From NCBI GenBank assembly GCA_012521875.1, contig JAAYLN010000062.1, positions 1 to 33,719 of the forward strand: a DNA stretch of 33,719 nt. Direction: 5' to 3'. The notes under the pieces are model-generated. The model searched no databases, had not been told where the DNA came from, and saw nothing but the letters and a program-made list of their open reading frames with translations. Shown here in pieces: positions 14,008-22,658 of the stretch. The stretch is from Lentisphaerota bacterium. GTDB lineage: Bacteria > Verrucomicrobiota > Kiritimatiellia > RFP12 > JAAYLN01. Position 1 is the stretch's first letter, and each line of letters starts with the position of its first letter. Position numbers and translations under genes: made by a program.

Positions 14008-15033
14008 TTGAATACCGAGCAGCAAAATACAGCGGCGGGCCCGGAACTGGTGGTCGGCGTCTCGCCGCATATCCATTCGGGCGCCAGCGTCGAGCGCATC
14101 ATGCTCGACGTGGTGATCGCCCTCCTGCCGGCGGTCGCGGCAGCCCTCTACTTCTTCGGCCTGAATGCCGCGCGGCTGATAGTCACCTGCGTGGCCACCT
14201 GCCTGGCCACCGAGTGGATCTGCCGCCGCCTGATGGGGCGCAACAACACCCTCGGTGACTTCAGCGCCCTCGTCACAGGGCTGCTGCTGGCCTTGAACCT
14301 GCCGCCGGGCCTGCCCACCTGGATGGCGATTGCCGGCGGTGTCTTCGCCATCGCCGTCGCCAAGCAGGTCTTCGGCGGACTGGGCTACAACCCCTTCAAC
14401 CCGGCGCTGGCCGCGCGCGCCTTCCTGCTGATCTCCTTCACCGGCCCGATGACCACCTGGAGCGCCTCGTGCATCGACGCCACCAGCACCGCGACGCCGC
14501 TCGGCATGGTCAAGGAGGCCTTCAAGGCCGGCGCGCCCGCGCCCTTCGCCATGGATGGCGGCCTGACGCTCGACTTCCTGCTCGGCAACATGAACGGCTG
14601 CATCGGCGAGACCTCGGCCATCGCGCTGCTGATCGGGGCGCTCTACCTGCTGTACCGGCGCGTCATCACGTGGCACATACCCGTCGCCTTTATCGGTACC
14701 GTCGCCATCTACGCCGCCATCCTGCACGCCGTCAACCCCGCCGCCTCGATGCCCGTCCACTTCCATCTGCTGACCGGCGGACTCATGCTTGGCGCCTGCT
14801 TCATGGCTACCGACATGGTCACCACGCCCACCACCGCGCGCGGACGCCTCATCTTCGGCGTCGGCTGCGGCCTGCTGACGATGGTGCTGCGCACGGTCAA
14901 GACCGGCGCCTACCCCGAGGGGGTCAGCTTCGCCATCCTGATCATGAACGCCTTTACCCCGCTGATCAACCGCGCCACCCGCCACCGCATCTTCGGCGCG
15001 GCCGAGGCGGCCAAACGGGAGGCCCGCAAATGA
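14008..15033 (+). CDS. rnfD: Rnf/Rsx electron transport complex subunit D
   Basis: A 341-residue polytopic membrane protein. The start is TTG 14008, supported by GGGAGAG 4 nt upstream and by the family-like N-terminus ending in SPHIHSG. The sequence contains GGLGYNPFNPALAARAF and the flavinylation motif DATSTAT, so Thr163 is the likely covalent FMN site. The C-terminal half has FHLLTGGLMLGACFMATDMVTTP, also typical. RnfD and NqrB are homologues that help move ions. Its stop overlaps the rnfG start by 4 nt (ATGA). Confidence 0.96.
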   Translation: MNTEQQNTAAGPELVVGVSPHIHSGASVERIMLDVVIALLPAVAAALYFFGLNAARLIVTCVATCLATEWICRRLMGRNNTLGDFSALVTGLLLALNLPPGLPTWMAIAGGVFAIAVAKQVFGGLGYNPFNPALAARAFLLISFTGPMTTWSASCIDATSTATPLGMVKEAFKAGAPAPFAMDGGLTLDFLLGNMNGCIGETSAIALLIGALYLLYRRVITWHIPVAFIGTVAIYAAILHAVNPAASMPVHFHLLTGGLMLGACFMATDMVTTPTTARGRLIFGVGCGLLTMVLRTVKTGAYPEGVSFAILIMNAFTPLINRATRHRIFGAAEAAKREARK

Positions 15034-15599
15034 AAGAATACCTGCGGCTCATCTTTGTCCTAACCATCACCTGCCTGGTCTGTACCGCCCTGCTGGCGAC
15101 CGTCTATCACCTCACCCTCGAACCCATCGCGGAGGCCCGTCTGCGCCAGGAGCAGAAGGCCATCAGCGAGGTTCTGCCGCCCGGATATGCCAGCGTCAAA
15201 CCCATCGCCGTGGGCGGCATCACCAACTACGTGGCCCTGGATGAGGCGGGACAGATGGTCGCCGCCGCGGTCAAGGGCCACTCGGAAAAGGGCTACGGCG
15301 GCGCCATCTCCCTGATCGCGGGCTTCGCGGCCGACGGACGCCTCTACAACTTCAAGGTGCTGCAGGCCTCGGAGACCCCCGGACTCGGCTCGCGCATCGA
15401 CTCGGACGAATTCAAGACCGGCATCCGCGGACGTCCCGCCGACACCCGCTGGGCAACCACAAAGGATGGCGGCGAAATCGACGCCGTCACTGCCGCCACC
15501 ATTTCATCGCGGGCCGCGCTGGAGGCCATCAGCGCCGCCTCGGCACAGTTCCAGGCTATCCGCGAGGCCGTGCAGAAGGGAGTGCAAGCCACACTATGA
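15030..15599 (+). CDS. rnfG: Rnf/Rsx electron transport complex subunit G (FMN-binding)
   Basis: A 189-residue protein with one N-terminal membrane helix (residues 5-27) and an outward-facing FMN-binding domain. The ASETPGLGSRI segment and the flavinylation motif DAVTAAT (151-157) identify Thr157 as the likely covalent FMN site. It overlaps rnfD and rnfE by 4 nt each (ATGA both times), typical of a tightly coupled operon. No flavin transferase (ApbE) gene is in the window, although one would be needed. Confidence 0.95.
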   Translation: MKEYLRLIFVLTITCLVCTALLATVYHLTLEPIAEARLRQEQKAISEVLPPGYASVKPIAVGGITNYVALDEAGQMVAAAVKGHSEKGYGGAISLIAGFAADGRLYNFKVLQASETPGLGSRIDSDEFKTGIRGRPADTRWATTKDGGEIDAVTAATISSRAALEAISAASAQFQAIREAVQKGVQATL

Positions 15600-16276
15600 A
15601 GAAGTTCTTTTCCAACCTGACCCGCGGCATCATCCGCGAGAACCCCACCTTCCGCCTGGTGCTGGGCATGTGCCCCACGCTGGCCACCACCACCAAGCTC
15701 GAGAACGCCATCGGCATGGGGCTCTCCACCACCTTCGTGCTCTGCTGCTCGAACATGGCCATCTCGGCTGTGCGGCGCGTCATTCCCGACGCCGTGCGCA
15801 TCCCCTGCTACGTCGTCATCTTCGCTGCCTTCGTCTCCACCGTGGAGATGCTGATGCAGGCCTACACCCCCATGCTCACGGAGCGGCTGGGCATCTTCAT
15901 TCCGCTGATCGTCGTCAACTGCATCATCCTCGGCCGTGCCGAGGCCTTCGCCAGCAAGAACGGCATCGTGGCGAGCGCCGCGGACGGCCTCGGCATGGGG
16001 CTCGGCTTCACCATGTCCCTCTCGCTGATCGCCTCGATCCGCGAGATTCTGGGCACGGGCATGCTGACCGTATGGGGCGACTTGAAGTTCACACTGCCCG
16101 TCCAGCCCAACATGCTGCTCTTCATCCTGCCCGCCGGCGGCTTCATCACCCTGGGCTGCCTGCTCGCCCTGATCAATCACATTCAGGCGCGCGCCGCCGT
16201 GCGTGCCGGCAAGGCCCTGCCACCCCCGCTGCAAATGAACTGCCGCACCTGCTCGCTTTGCAAGTTCGGTTCCTAA
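15596..16276 (+). CDS. rnfE: Rnf/Rsx electron transport complex subunit E
   Basis: A 226-residue polytopic membrane protein homologous to RnfA. The first part has NPTFRLVLGMCPTLATTT with its conserved Cys, and LIVVNCIILGRAEAFASKN carries the paired Cys. Its C-terminal tail ends in a Cys cluster, MNCRTCSLCKFGS, with three Cys spaced CxxCxxC. That tail is unlike the short tail of enterobacterial RsxE and could bind metal. It is the last rnf gene; the pseudokinase starts 19 nt after the stop. Confidence 0.96.
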   Translation: MKKFFSNLTRGIIRENPTFRLVLGMCPTLATTTKLENAIGMGLSTTFVLCCSNMAISAVRRVIPDAVRIPCYVVIFAAFVSTVEMLMQAYTPMLTERLGIFIPLIVVNCIILGRAEAFASKNGIVASAADGLGMGLGFTMSLSLIASIREILGTGMLTVWGDLKFTLPVQPNMLLFILPAGGFITLGCLLALINHIQARAAVRAGKALPPPLQMNCRTCSLCKFGS

Positions 16277-16295
16277 GACTCCCTGTCGGCACAAC

Positions 16296-18086
16296 ATGAA
16301 GCCACCCGAGATACCAGGTCTGCAATTCACCGCCTTGCTCGCCAAGGGCGAGATGTTCACGACGTGGAAGGCCACCAAGGAGTCGCTGCAGCGCGAGGTG
16401 GATGTACGGGTGCTGAACGAGGGTGTCCCGCCGGAGCAGGCGGAACACCAGCTCGCCATGGCGCGCACGCTTGCGCGGCTGACGCATCCCGGACTGGCGC
16501 AGATCCACGACGTGATCACCGAGGGCGACGCCACGCATGTCATCATGGAGCATGTCGAGGGTGCCAGCCTGGCGGAGATGGTGGCCGGTACCGGCCGGTT
16601 GAACTCCGCACAGGCGCTGCGGCTGGCGCTGCAGCTTGCCGAGGCGCTGGACTATGCCTGGACGCAGGCCCAGGTGGTCTTCCGCAGTCTCAAGCCCCAG
16701 AACCTGCGCGTCAATCGCCAGGGCACCCTCAAGATCTCCGAGTATAGCCTTGCGATACAGGTGAAGCCGGGCGAGAACCCGCTGGAGGCCGACCAAGGCC
16801 ATGTCATCGGCACGCCGCACTTCATTGCGCCCGAACAGGCCGCGCTCAGCCCGGCGATCGATTTCCGGGCCGACATGTACTCGCTCGGCACGGTGCTCTA
16901 TTTCATGCTGACCGGCACGTCGCCGTTCGAGGGACGCGATAACTACGAGATTCTCGAACAGCAGGTCGGCGGGCAGATTCCCCATCCGCGCGATATCGTC
17001 GGCAATCTCCCCATGCCGGTCTGCCAGTTCGTCACGCGCCTGATGATGAAGCTGCCGCAGGACCGCTACGCCCAGTGGTCCGATGCGATCCGCGACTTGC
17101 GGCAGTTGCTGGCCAACCGCCCTCTGGTGGGGCGGCTCCCCGATGGTGTCAGCACGATTGCCTCCTTTGCCGGCCGCGCTGCGGTACGTGGTGCTTCAAT
17201 CAAGCGCGGTAGCCTGACGACGACCGCCGGCACGGCGATGCGTGCGCCCCGGCGCGGCGGCGGTGCCCGCGTGTTGCTCTGGCTGCTGCTGATGGTCTGG
17301 TTCGCGTGGCTGGCCAACGAGCGCCTCGGCAACCCGCTGTCGCTGCCCCCCGCGCTGGTCGTTGATATCGGGCTGCCCGATCTTAACCTGTCGTGGTTGC
17401 GCAAGGCCGCGCCTGAAGACGGGCAGCCGCCCGCCACGCAGCCTTTGGCGTCCATGGAAACCGGGACGGCCGCAATGCCGTCGGGCGAGGAAACGGCAGG
17501 GGCTCTTCCTGCCGACACCGCCGCGTCCGCAGCGGATACTGCGGTAGGGACTGCGGCGGAGCCCGATCCAGGCAGTACGGCTCCGGTTGTGGCCGCTGCC
17601 GCCGCGCCCGGTCTGGCCGAGGCCGCCTCCCTGCTGGCCGCCGGCGACAAGGCGGGCGCGCTGGTCAAGCTCGAAGAACTGCTGGCGGCGTCCCCCGACG
17701 CCACCGGCATCGCGGCCATCCGTGACGCCCTCAAGACCCTGCCATCGCCGCAGCCCGCCGTCGAGGCCGGTCTGATGGCGCAGCGCGGACAGCAAATCGT
17801 GATCCGTTATCAGGGACGCGAGCGCAAGATCATGCCCCGTGCGATTGTGGATGGCAAGCTGCAGGCGGAGTTCATCGCCGGCGAGGGCATCAGCCGCCCC
17901 GTGGTCTTCCAGATCGACAAGCTCGACGCCGCCGAGCAGTTGCGCTGGCTCCCCGAGCCGCAGACGCCGGTCGATCACGCCATTGTATGCCTGCTGGCCC
18001 TGCAGGCGGGCGACAAGGAGCGCCTGCGCGCGCACAGCGCGCGGGCAGGCGCCCTTGCACCGCTATTCGCGGCCGTTAATCCTTGA
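16296..18086 (+). CDS. Membrane-anchored pseudokinase (STK fold, catalytic residues replaced)
   Basis: A 596-residue protein. Residues about 10-275 have a bacterial Ser/Thr kinase (PknB-like) fold: VIMEHVEGASLAEMV hinge, GTPHFIAPEQ activation-segment end, and DFRADMYSLGTVLYFMLTG. All three catalytic positions are altered. The VAIK Lys is Arg38 (VDVRVL), the HRD loop reads FRS (129-131, followed by LKPQN), and DFG reads EYS (149-151). A basic stretch precedes one transmembrane helix (about 326-340). Beyond it lie an Ala/Pro/Thr-rich linker and a C-terminal domain of about 150 residues with no clear family. I infer a scaffold or sensor, not an active kinase. It is 19 nt behind rnfE and probably cotranscribed. 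Confidence 0.88.
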   Translation: MKPPEIPGLQFTALLAKGEMFTTWKATKESLQREVDVRVLNEGVPPEQAEHQLAMARTLARLTHPGLAQIHDVITEGDATHVIMEHVEGASLAEMVAGTGRLNSAQALRLALQLAEALDYAWTQAQVVFRSLKPQNLRVNRQGTLKISEYSLAIQVKPGENPLEADQGHVIGTPHFIAPEQAALSPAIDFRADMYSLGTVLYFMLTGTSPFEGRDNYEILEQQVGGQIPHPRDIVGNLPMPVCQFVTRLMMKLPQDRYAQWSDAIRDLRQLLANRPLVGRLPDGVSTIASFAGRAAVRGASIKRGSLTTTAGTAMRAPRRGGGARVLLWLLLMVWFAWLANERLGNPLSLPPALVVDIGLPDLNLSWLRKAAPEDGQPPATQPLASMETGTAAMPSGEETAGALPADTAASAADTAVGTAAEPDPGSTAPVVAAAAAPGLAEAASLLAAGDKAGALVKLEELLAASPDATGIAAIRDALKTLPSPQPAVEAGLMAQRGQQIVIRYQGRERKIMPRAIVDGKLQAEFIAGEGISRPVVFQIDKLDAAEQLRWLPEPQTPVDHAIVCLLALQAGDKERLRAHSARAGALAPLFAAVNP

Positions 18087-19074
18087 GGATCTCGTCAATC
18101 CGGCTAAGCTCCCCATCCGTCAGCGGTGCTGCGGCGAGGCCGGCGACGTTCTCCTCGATCTGGGATACACGGCTGGCACCGATCAGCGCCGAGGTCACGC
18201 GCGCATCGCGCAGTACCCACATCAGCGCCATCTGGGCCAGACTCTGGCCGCGCGCCTTGGCCACCTCGTTCAATGCCCGCACGCGCGCCAGCTTCTCCGG
18301 CGTCAGCGTCTCGCGCTTCAGGAAGGTGTTAGGCTTGCCGGCCCGCGAGTCGGCGGGAATGTCATCCAGGTAGCGGCTGGTCAGCACCCCCTGCGCCAGG
18401 GGACAGAAGGCGATCATGCCGATGCCCTCCTCCTCCAGCACGTCCAGCAGTCCGCTGGTTTCGGGGGCGCGGTTGAGCATCGAGTAGCTCGGCTGGTGGA
18501 TCAGGCAGGGCGTGCCGAGGCCGCGCAGGATGCGCGCCGCCTCGCGCGTCTGCTCGGGCGTATAGGAGGAGATGCCCACGTAGAGCGCCTTGCCCTGGCG
18601 CACCATGGTGTCCAGCGCGCCCATGGTCTCCTCCATCGGCGTCTTGAGGTCGGGACGGTGCGAATAGAAGATGTCCACGTAGTCCAGCCCCATGCGCCGC
18701 AGGCTCTGGTCGAGGCTCGCCAGCAGATACTTGCGGCCGCCCCAGTCGCCGTAGGGCCCCGGCCACATGCAGTAGCCGGCCTTGGTCGAGATGACCAGCT
18801 CGTCGCGGTACGGCGCCAGATCCTTGCGCATGACCGCGCCGAAGGTCTCCTCGGCGGAGCCGACGGGCGGGCCGTAGTTGTTGGCGAGGTCGAAATGCGT
18901 GATCCCCAGATCGAAGGCGCGGCGCAGCATGGCGCGGCTGTTCTCGAAGATGTCGACCCCGCCGAAGTTGTGCCAGAGGCCCAGCGAGAGCTGCGGCAGT
19001 TGCAGGCCGCTCCGGCCGCAGCGGTTGTAGGCCATCGGGCCCTTGTAGCGTTCAGGGTTGGCTTGGTAGCTCAT
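18076..19074 (-). CDS. Aldo/keto reductase, YghZ/Gpr type
   Basis: A 332-residue NADPH-dependent aldo-keto reductase. It closely follows E. coli YghZ (L-glyceraldehyde 3-phosphate reductase) motifs: THFDLANNYGPPVGSAEE, STKAGYCMWPGPYGDWGGRK, DYVDIFYSHRPD, ALYVGISSYTPEQ and IHQPSYSMLNR. The catalytic tetrad is Asp62, Tyr67, Lys98 and His139. A role in detoxifying aldehydes such as methylglyoxal is known for relatives and likely here. Its 3' end overlaps the convergent pseudokinase gene by 11 nt. GGAGAG lies near ATG 19074. Confidence 0.93.
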   Translation of the reverse strand: MSYQANPERYKGPMAYNRCGRSGLQLPQLSLGLWHNFGGVDIFENSRAMLRRAFDLGITHFDLANNYGPPVGSAEETFGAVMRKDLAPYRDELVISTKAGYCMWPGPYGDWGGRKYLLASLDQSLRRMGLDYVDIFYSHRPDLKTPMEETMGALDTMVRQGKALYVGISSYTPEQTREAARILRGLGTPCLIHQPSYSMLNRAPETSGLLDVLEEEGIGMIAFCPLAQGVLTSRYLDDIPADSRAGKPNTFLKRETLTPEKLARVRALNEVAKARGQSLAQMALMWVLRDARVTSALIGASRVSQIEENVAGLAAAPLTDGELSRIDEILKD

Positions 19075-19095
19075 TGTCTCTCCACTTTTGAATTC

Positions 19096-19120
19096 TGCGA
19101 TTCAACACGGTTGAATCGCA
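19096..19120. repeat. Perfect hairpin repeat TGCGATTCAAC-ACG-GTTGAATCGCA
   Basis: An 11-bp perfect stem with a 3-nt loop, 21 nt upstream of the aldo-keto reductase start. A second copy, with one mismatch in the stem and a CAA loop, lies at 30106-30130. Both are preceded by TTCTG and followed by a C after the stem. Confidence 0.78.
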
Positions 19121-19157
19121 CTAGTAATCGGTTGGCGACAGGGGGGGCAACAATACA

Positions 19158-19330
19158 CTTTGTCTCACCACTTTGTCTCCACGCTTTGTCCCTTTACGCT
19201 TCGTCCCCGCACTTTGTCTCCACACTTTGTCGAAAATTTCGCGGCTGAAGCGATTCCGACAAAGCGTAGGGACAAAGTGATTGGACGAAGTGTAGCCGAC
19301 AAAGCGTAGGGATAAAGTGTAGGGACAAAG
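19158..19330. repeat. Mirror-symmetric 6+6 array of a 13-bp repeat
   Basis: Six CTTTGTC/CTTCGTC units start at 19158, 19171, 19184, 19199, 19212 and 19225. After a 26-nt centre, six GACAAAG-type units start at 19258, 19271, 19284, 19298, 19311 and 19324. Spacing from the centre outward is 13, 13, 15, 13, 13 on the left and 13, 13, 14, 13, 13 on the right. The third unit out from the centre is the CTTCGTC/GACGAAG variant on both sides. It fills most of the gap between the recR stop and the aldo-keto reductase start; nothing else is seen there. Confidence 0.9.
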
Positions 19331-19376
19331 AGAGCGAATTCTTCGAGAGCACCCCTGTCACTAGCCGATAATCGCA

Positions 19377-19976
19377 CTATGCCTCCTGGCGCCCGCCCAG
19401 GGCGCGCTTGAGGGTTAGCGGGTCGGAATAGCCCACGCCGCTGTCGACCGGCAGGCCGAAGGCCAGCCGCGTGACGCGGACCGGCCTTCCGCCGCGCAGC
19501 AGTTCCTGGACATAGGCCGCCGTGGCGTCGCCCTCGAGATCGGTGCTGACGGCCAGGATGATCTCGGTCACCGGTTCGCGCGCCACGCGCTCGGCCAGCG
19601 CCTGCAGGCGCAGGTCGGCGGGGCCCGTGGCGCGGGCGGCGGAGACCTTGCCGTGCAGCGCGTGGTAGCGCCCCGTGAAGACCCCGGCGCGCTCGATGGC
19701 CAGGATGTCGCCCGGCTCCTCCACCACGCAGATCGTGGCGGCATCGCGGCGGGGATCGGTGCAGAGCGGACAGGGGTTGGCGTCGCGCACGGTGAACCCG
19801 CCGCAGACATCGCAGCAGCAGACCGTCGCCCGGGCGTGCTCCAGCGCCGCCAGCAACTCCTGCAGCAGTCCCGTGGGACGGCGCACGAGCGCCAGCGCGG
19901 CGCGCTCGGCCGAGCGCCGGCCGAGCCCCGGCAGGCGCGACAGCACGCGGATCAGATTGTCAAGCGGTGGCTCCAT
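19377..19976 (-). CDS. recR: Recombination protein RecR
   Basis: A 199-residue recombination mediator that works with RecO and RecF to load RecA on gapped DNA. It has the N-terminal helix-hairpin-helix (LSRLPGLGRRSAERAAL), a four-Cys zinc finger (CDVCGGFTVRDANPCPLC) and a TOPRIM domain (ICVVEEPGDILAIERAGVFTGRYHALHG). The track start is GTG 19994, which overlaps the ybaB stop. ATG 19976 (MEPPLDNLIRVLSRLPGLG) matches usual RecR N-termini better, so I prefer it; the GTG remains possible. It is the last gene of dnaX-ybaB-recR. Confidence 0.95.
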   Translation of the reverse strand: MEPPLDNLIRVLSRLPGLGRRSAERAALALVRRPTGLLQELLAALEHARATVCCCDVCGGFTVRDANPCPLCTDPRRDAATICVVEEPGDILAIERAGVFTGRYHALHGKVSAARATGPADLRLQALAERVAREPVTEIILAVSTDLEGDATAAYVQELLRGGRPVRVTRLAFGLPVDSGVGYSDPLTLKRALGGRQEA

Positions 19977-19986
19977 GCGGTCAGCT

Positions 19987-20307
19987 TCAGCCACCCAGCA
20001 TCGAGGCGAGGTCGGAGCCCTGCATCATCTTGGCCATGTGCTCCTGCGTCCTCTGCTTGACCGACTTGATGGCGCCGTTGACCACGTTCGTCAGCATGGT
20101 CTCGAAGCGGTCGGGCTTGCCCGCGACAACTTCCGCCAGCGCCTCGGGCGCGACCTTGATGGACATCACGGTGAAGTCGCCGCGCACGACGGCGGTGATA
20201 CCGCCATTGGTATATTCGCAGGTGATCTTCTCGATCTCCGCCTGCATGCGCTTGGCCTCCTTGCGCATCTGCATTGCCTGCTTAACTTGTTCAAACATCT
20301 TGGCCAT
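19987..20307 (-). CDS. ybaB: YbaB/EbfC family nucleoid-associated protein
   Basis: A 106-residue small DNA-binding protein, the normal YbaB/EbfC size. Characteristic features are a helical N-terminus rich in Met, Lys and Gln (VKQAMQMRKEAKRMQAEI) and the core VRGDFTVMSIKVAPEAL. AGAGGAG stands 8 nt before ATG 20307. It lies between dnaX and recR, a gene order conserved in many bacteria, which supports a role linked to DNA transactions. Confidence 0.95.
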   Translation of the reverse strand: MAKMFEQVKQAMQMRKEAKRMQAEIEKITCEYTNGGITAVVRGDFTVMSIKVAPEALAEVVAGKPDRFETMLTNVVNGAIKSVKQRTQEHMAKMMQGSDLASMLGG

Positions 20308-20366
20308 GGGTTCTGCTCCTCTGCATTAGGGGGTTGAAGAAATGTGGAAACGGAGGTGACCCGCCC

Positions 20367-21974
20367 TCAGGATTGGCGCGGCTCCTCGACCTTGAGAATA
20401 TGTCCGTCAAAGAGACTCAGTGCGGCCTTGACGCCCTTGTCCTCCGCCGGATCGCGCGGCTGGGGCGGCGGATTGCCGGAGGCGGCGGTCGCCGGGGGGA
20501 CAAGGGCGGGGATGGCCACGGGCGGCACGGCGGCGGTCGCAGTTGCGGGTGCGGCGGCGGGGGTGGCGGGTGCCGCCGGCTTATCTGTCGTTGCGGCAGG
20601 GCGGGCGGCGGGTGCGGCAGGCTGTGCGGGCGGTGGCGTGGGTCGTGGCGCGGCTTCGGCCACCGAAGGGGTGGGGGCCGCGGGTGCCGGCGCTGGTGCC
20701 GGCGCGGGTGCCGGGGCCGCTGGGCGTGACGGTGCAGCCGCTGGTGCGGATGCCGGTTGTGGCGGTGCAGCCGCCGGGCGCGATGGCGCCGCCGCCGGTG
20801 AGGCTTGGGCTGTCTGCCCCGGGTCGCCACCCTCGGTCGCCTGCAATTCGGCCAGTTGCCGGATGAGCTGATCAATGGTGGCGGTGGTGGCGGCACGGCA
20901 GCAGCGCACCAGTGTCGTCTCCAGCAGCGTGCGCCGCGAGAGTGCCTGCCGGATGCGTCCCTCGAGCTCGGCGAGGTGCTCCGCCACGCGCAGGACGCGC
21001 GCCGCGTCGGCCAGTCCGGCCTGCTGCTCCAGCACCTCCAACTGTCCCGGCGTCACATCCAGCGCCGTCGTGTCGCCGCCGAGCTGCTGATAGACCAGCA
21101 GGTTGCGGAAATGGTTGAGCAGTTCCAGCACCAGCCGCCGCAGATCCTTTCCCCCGCGGTCAAGCTCGTCGATGATCCGCAGCCCCTCGGCCATGTCGCC
21201 CTTGAGGATAGCGGTAGCCAGCTTCTCGAGCTGCCCGCGCGAGACGAGGCCGAAGATCGCCAGCACATCCGCCTCCGTCACCGGCGAACCCTTGAAGGAG
21301 ATGATCTGGTCCAGCGCGGAGAGCGCGTCGCGCATGCCGCCCTCGGCACCGCGGGCGATGGCCAGCAGGGCATCATTTTCCGCCTCGACCTGCTCGCTGG
21401 CCGCTATGCGCTCCAGGGCGTTGACGATCAGCCCCGTCGGTATGCGGCGCAGGTCGAAGCGCTGGCAGCGCGAGATGATCGTGGCGGGCAGCTTGTCGAC
21501 CTCCGTCGTTGCCAGGATGAACTTGGCATGCGGCGGCGGCTCCTCGAGCGTCTTCAGCAGGGCGTTGAAGGCGCCTGTCGAGAGCATGTGAACCTCGTCG
21601 ATGATGTAGATCTTGAAGCGCGCCTGCGCCGGGGCGAACTGCACCGCCTCGCGCAGACTGCGGATGTCATCCACGCTGTTGTTCGAGGCACCGTCGATCT
21701 CGATCACGTCGAGGGAGTTGCCGCCCATGATCTCGAGGCAGAGGTTGCACGTGTCGCACGGCTGCGCCGTCGGCCCCTGCTCGCAGTTGAGCGCCTTGGC
21801 GAAGAGCCGCGAGAGGGTGGTCTTGCCGATGCCGCGCGGTCCTACAAAGAGATAGGCATGCGCCACGCGGTTGCTCTTGATCGCGTGCGCCAGGGTGCGG
21901 GTGACGTGTTCCTGCCCGATGACGTCGGCAAACTGCCTGGGACGCCACTTGCGTGCTAGTACTTCATAGGCCAT
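20367..21974 (-). CDS. dnaX: DNA polymerase III subunits gamma/tau
   Basis: A 535-residue clamp-loader ATPase. After MAYEVLARKWRP come Walker A GPRGIGKTT (45-53), the zinc site Cys64/73/76/79, Walker B with DEVH (126-129), sensor-1 region LATTEVDKLPATIISRCQRF, and the lid. Past about residue 375 the chain is almost entirely Ala/Pro-rich linker, ending GHILKVEEPRQS. I see no A-rich slippery heptamer of the kind that produces gamma by frameshifting in E. coli. ATG 21974 is chosen; the track adds 9 residues to 22001. It leads the operon dnaX-ybaB-recR, with 59 nt to ybaB. Confidence 0.95.
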   Translation of the reverse strand: MAYEVLARKWRPRQFADVIGQEHVTRTLAHAIKSNRVAHAYLFVGPRGIGKTTLSRLFAKALNCEQGPTAQPCDTCNLCLEIMGGNSLDVIEIDGASNNSVDDIRSLREAVQFAPAQARFKIYIIDEVHMLSTGAFNALLKTLEEPPPHAKFILATTEVDKLPATIISRCQRFDLRRIPTGLIVNALERIAASEQVEAENDALLAIARGAEGGMRDALSALDQIISFKGSPVTEADVLAIFGLVSRGQLEKLATAILKGDMAEGLRIIDELDRGGKDLRRLVLELLNHFRNLLVYQQLGGDTTALDVTPGQLEVLEQQAGLADAARVLRVAEHLAELEGRIRQALSRRTLLETTLVRCCRAATTATIDQLIRQLAELQATEGGDPGQTAQASPAAAPSRPAAAPPQPASAPAAAPSRPAAPAPAPAPAPAPAAPTPSVAEAAPRPTPPPAQPAAPAARPAATTDKPAAPATPAAAPATATAAVPPVAIPALVPPATAASGNPPPQPRDPAEDKGVKAALSLFDGHILKVEEPRQS

Positions 21975-22658
21975 AAGCCATCCCGCCGTATCCAAAATCA
22001 AACTTCATCATAGCCCTACCGTGGTGGCCGCCGCCCATGGCGGCCGGCCCGGAAAATCAATGCGGCTATTCTAGCCGATTTCTGTTCTAACTTCCATTGC
22101 ATTCTGATTTTAGACTGCCGCGCGGCTGCGCCGCGAGAAAACCATGGAGCAACTGCGACAAAATGTCCAAGTTATAGGCAAGATTTGTGATTTGGGATTT
22201 GTGATTGGGGCTGCGCGCGGAAGCATGCGTGGTGCGGTGGCGGAGACTGGTTTTTTGAATCAGGAACTCAGGAAAGCAGGAATTGTTTGTTGGGGGGAGC
22301 TGCGCGCTGAAGCATGAGCGATGCGTTGGCTGCGACGGGTTATTTTAGCTACGGATGTCCTGCTTCGCAGGCGCATATGTCGCGGATTTGCGCGGAAGGC
22401 TGCGGGGAAGTCTCTCACGGAGGCACGGAGGCGCGGAGGGGGCGCGGGTGATTTGAATTGGTTTAACCGCCAGATTGGCGCAGATGTCCGCAGATTTGAT
22501 CGGGGGCACAGGCGGGATGGTGATGGGGGGCGATGCCGTCGGCAATCAGCTTCGACGGGGGTCGACGGGGGTCGATTGGGGTCGGGTGTTTGGGGTGTTC
22601 TTGCAAAAGCGCGCCAGCACAGGTGGGGCGACGCCGTCCCGGCAGTGATGGAGCGTGG

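Noticed and set aside
12646-14985. 779-aa minus-strand ORF opposite rnfC and rnfD
   Set aside because: Long only because high G+C codon bias keeps the opposite frame open; no domain is visible.
19158-19330. CRISPR array
   Set aside because: Units are 13 bp in direct contact and occur in both orientations; repeats and spacers of CRISPR size are absent.
20308-20366. Possible small RNA (such as SRP RNA) between dnaX and ybaB
   Set aside because: Only 59 nt and no conserved SRP RNA tetraloop or stem could be found.
21972-22001. Longer DnaX start at 22001
   Set aside because: The family begins at MAYEVLARKWRP; the extra nine residues are not conserved-looking.
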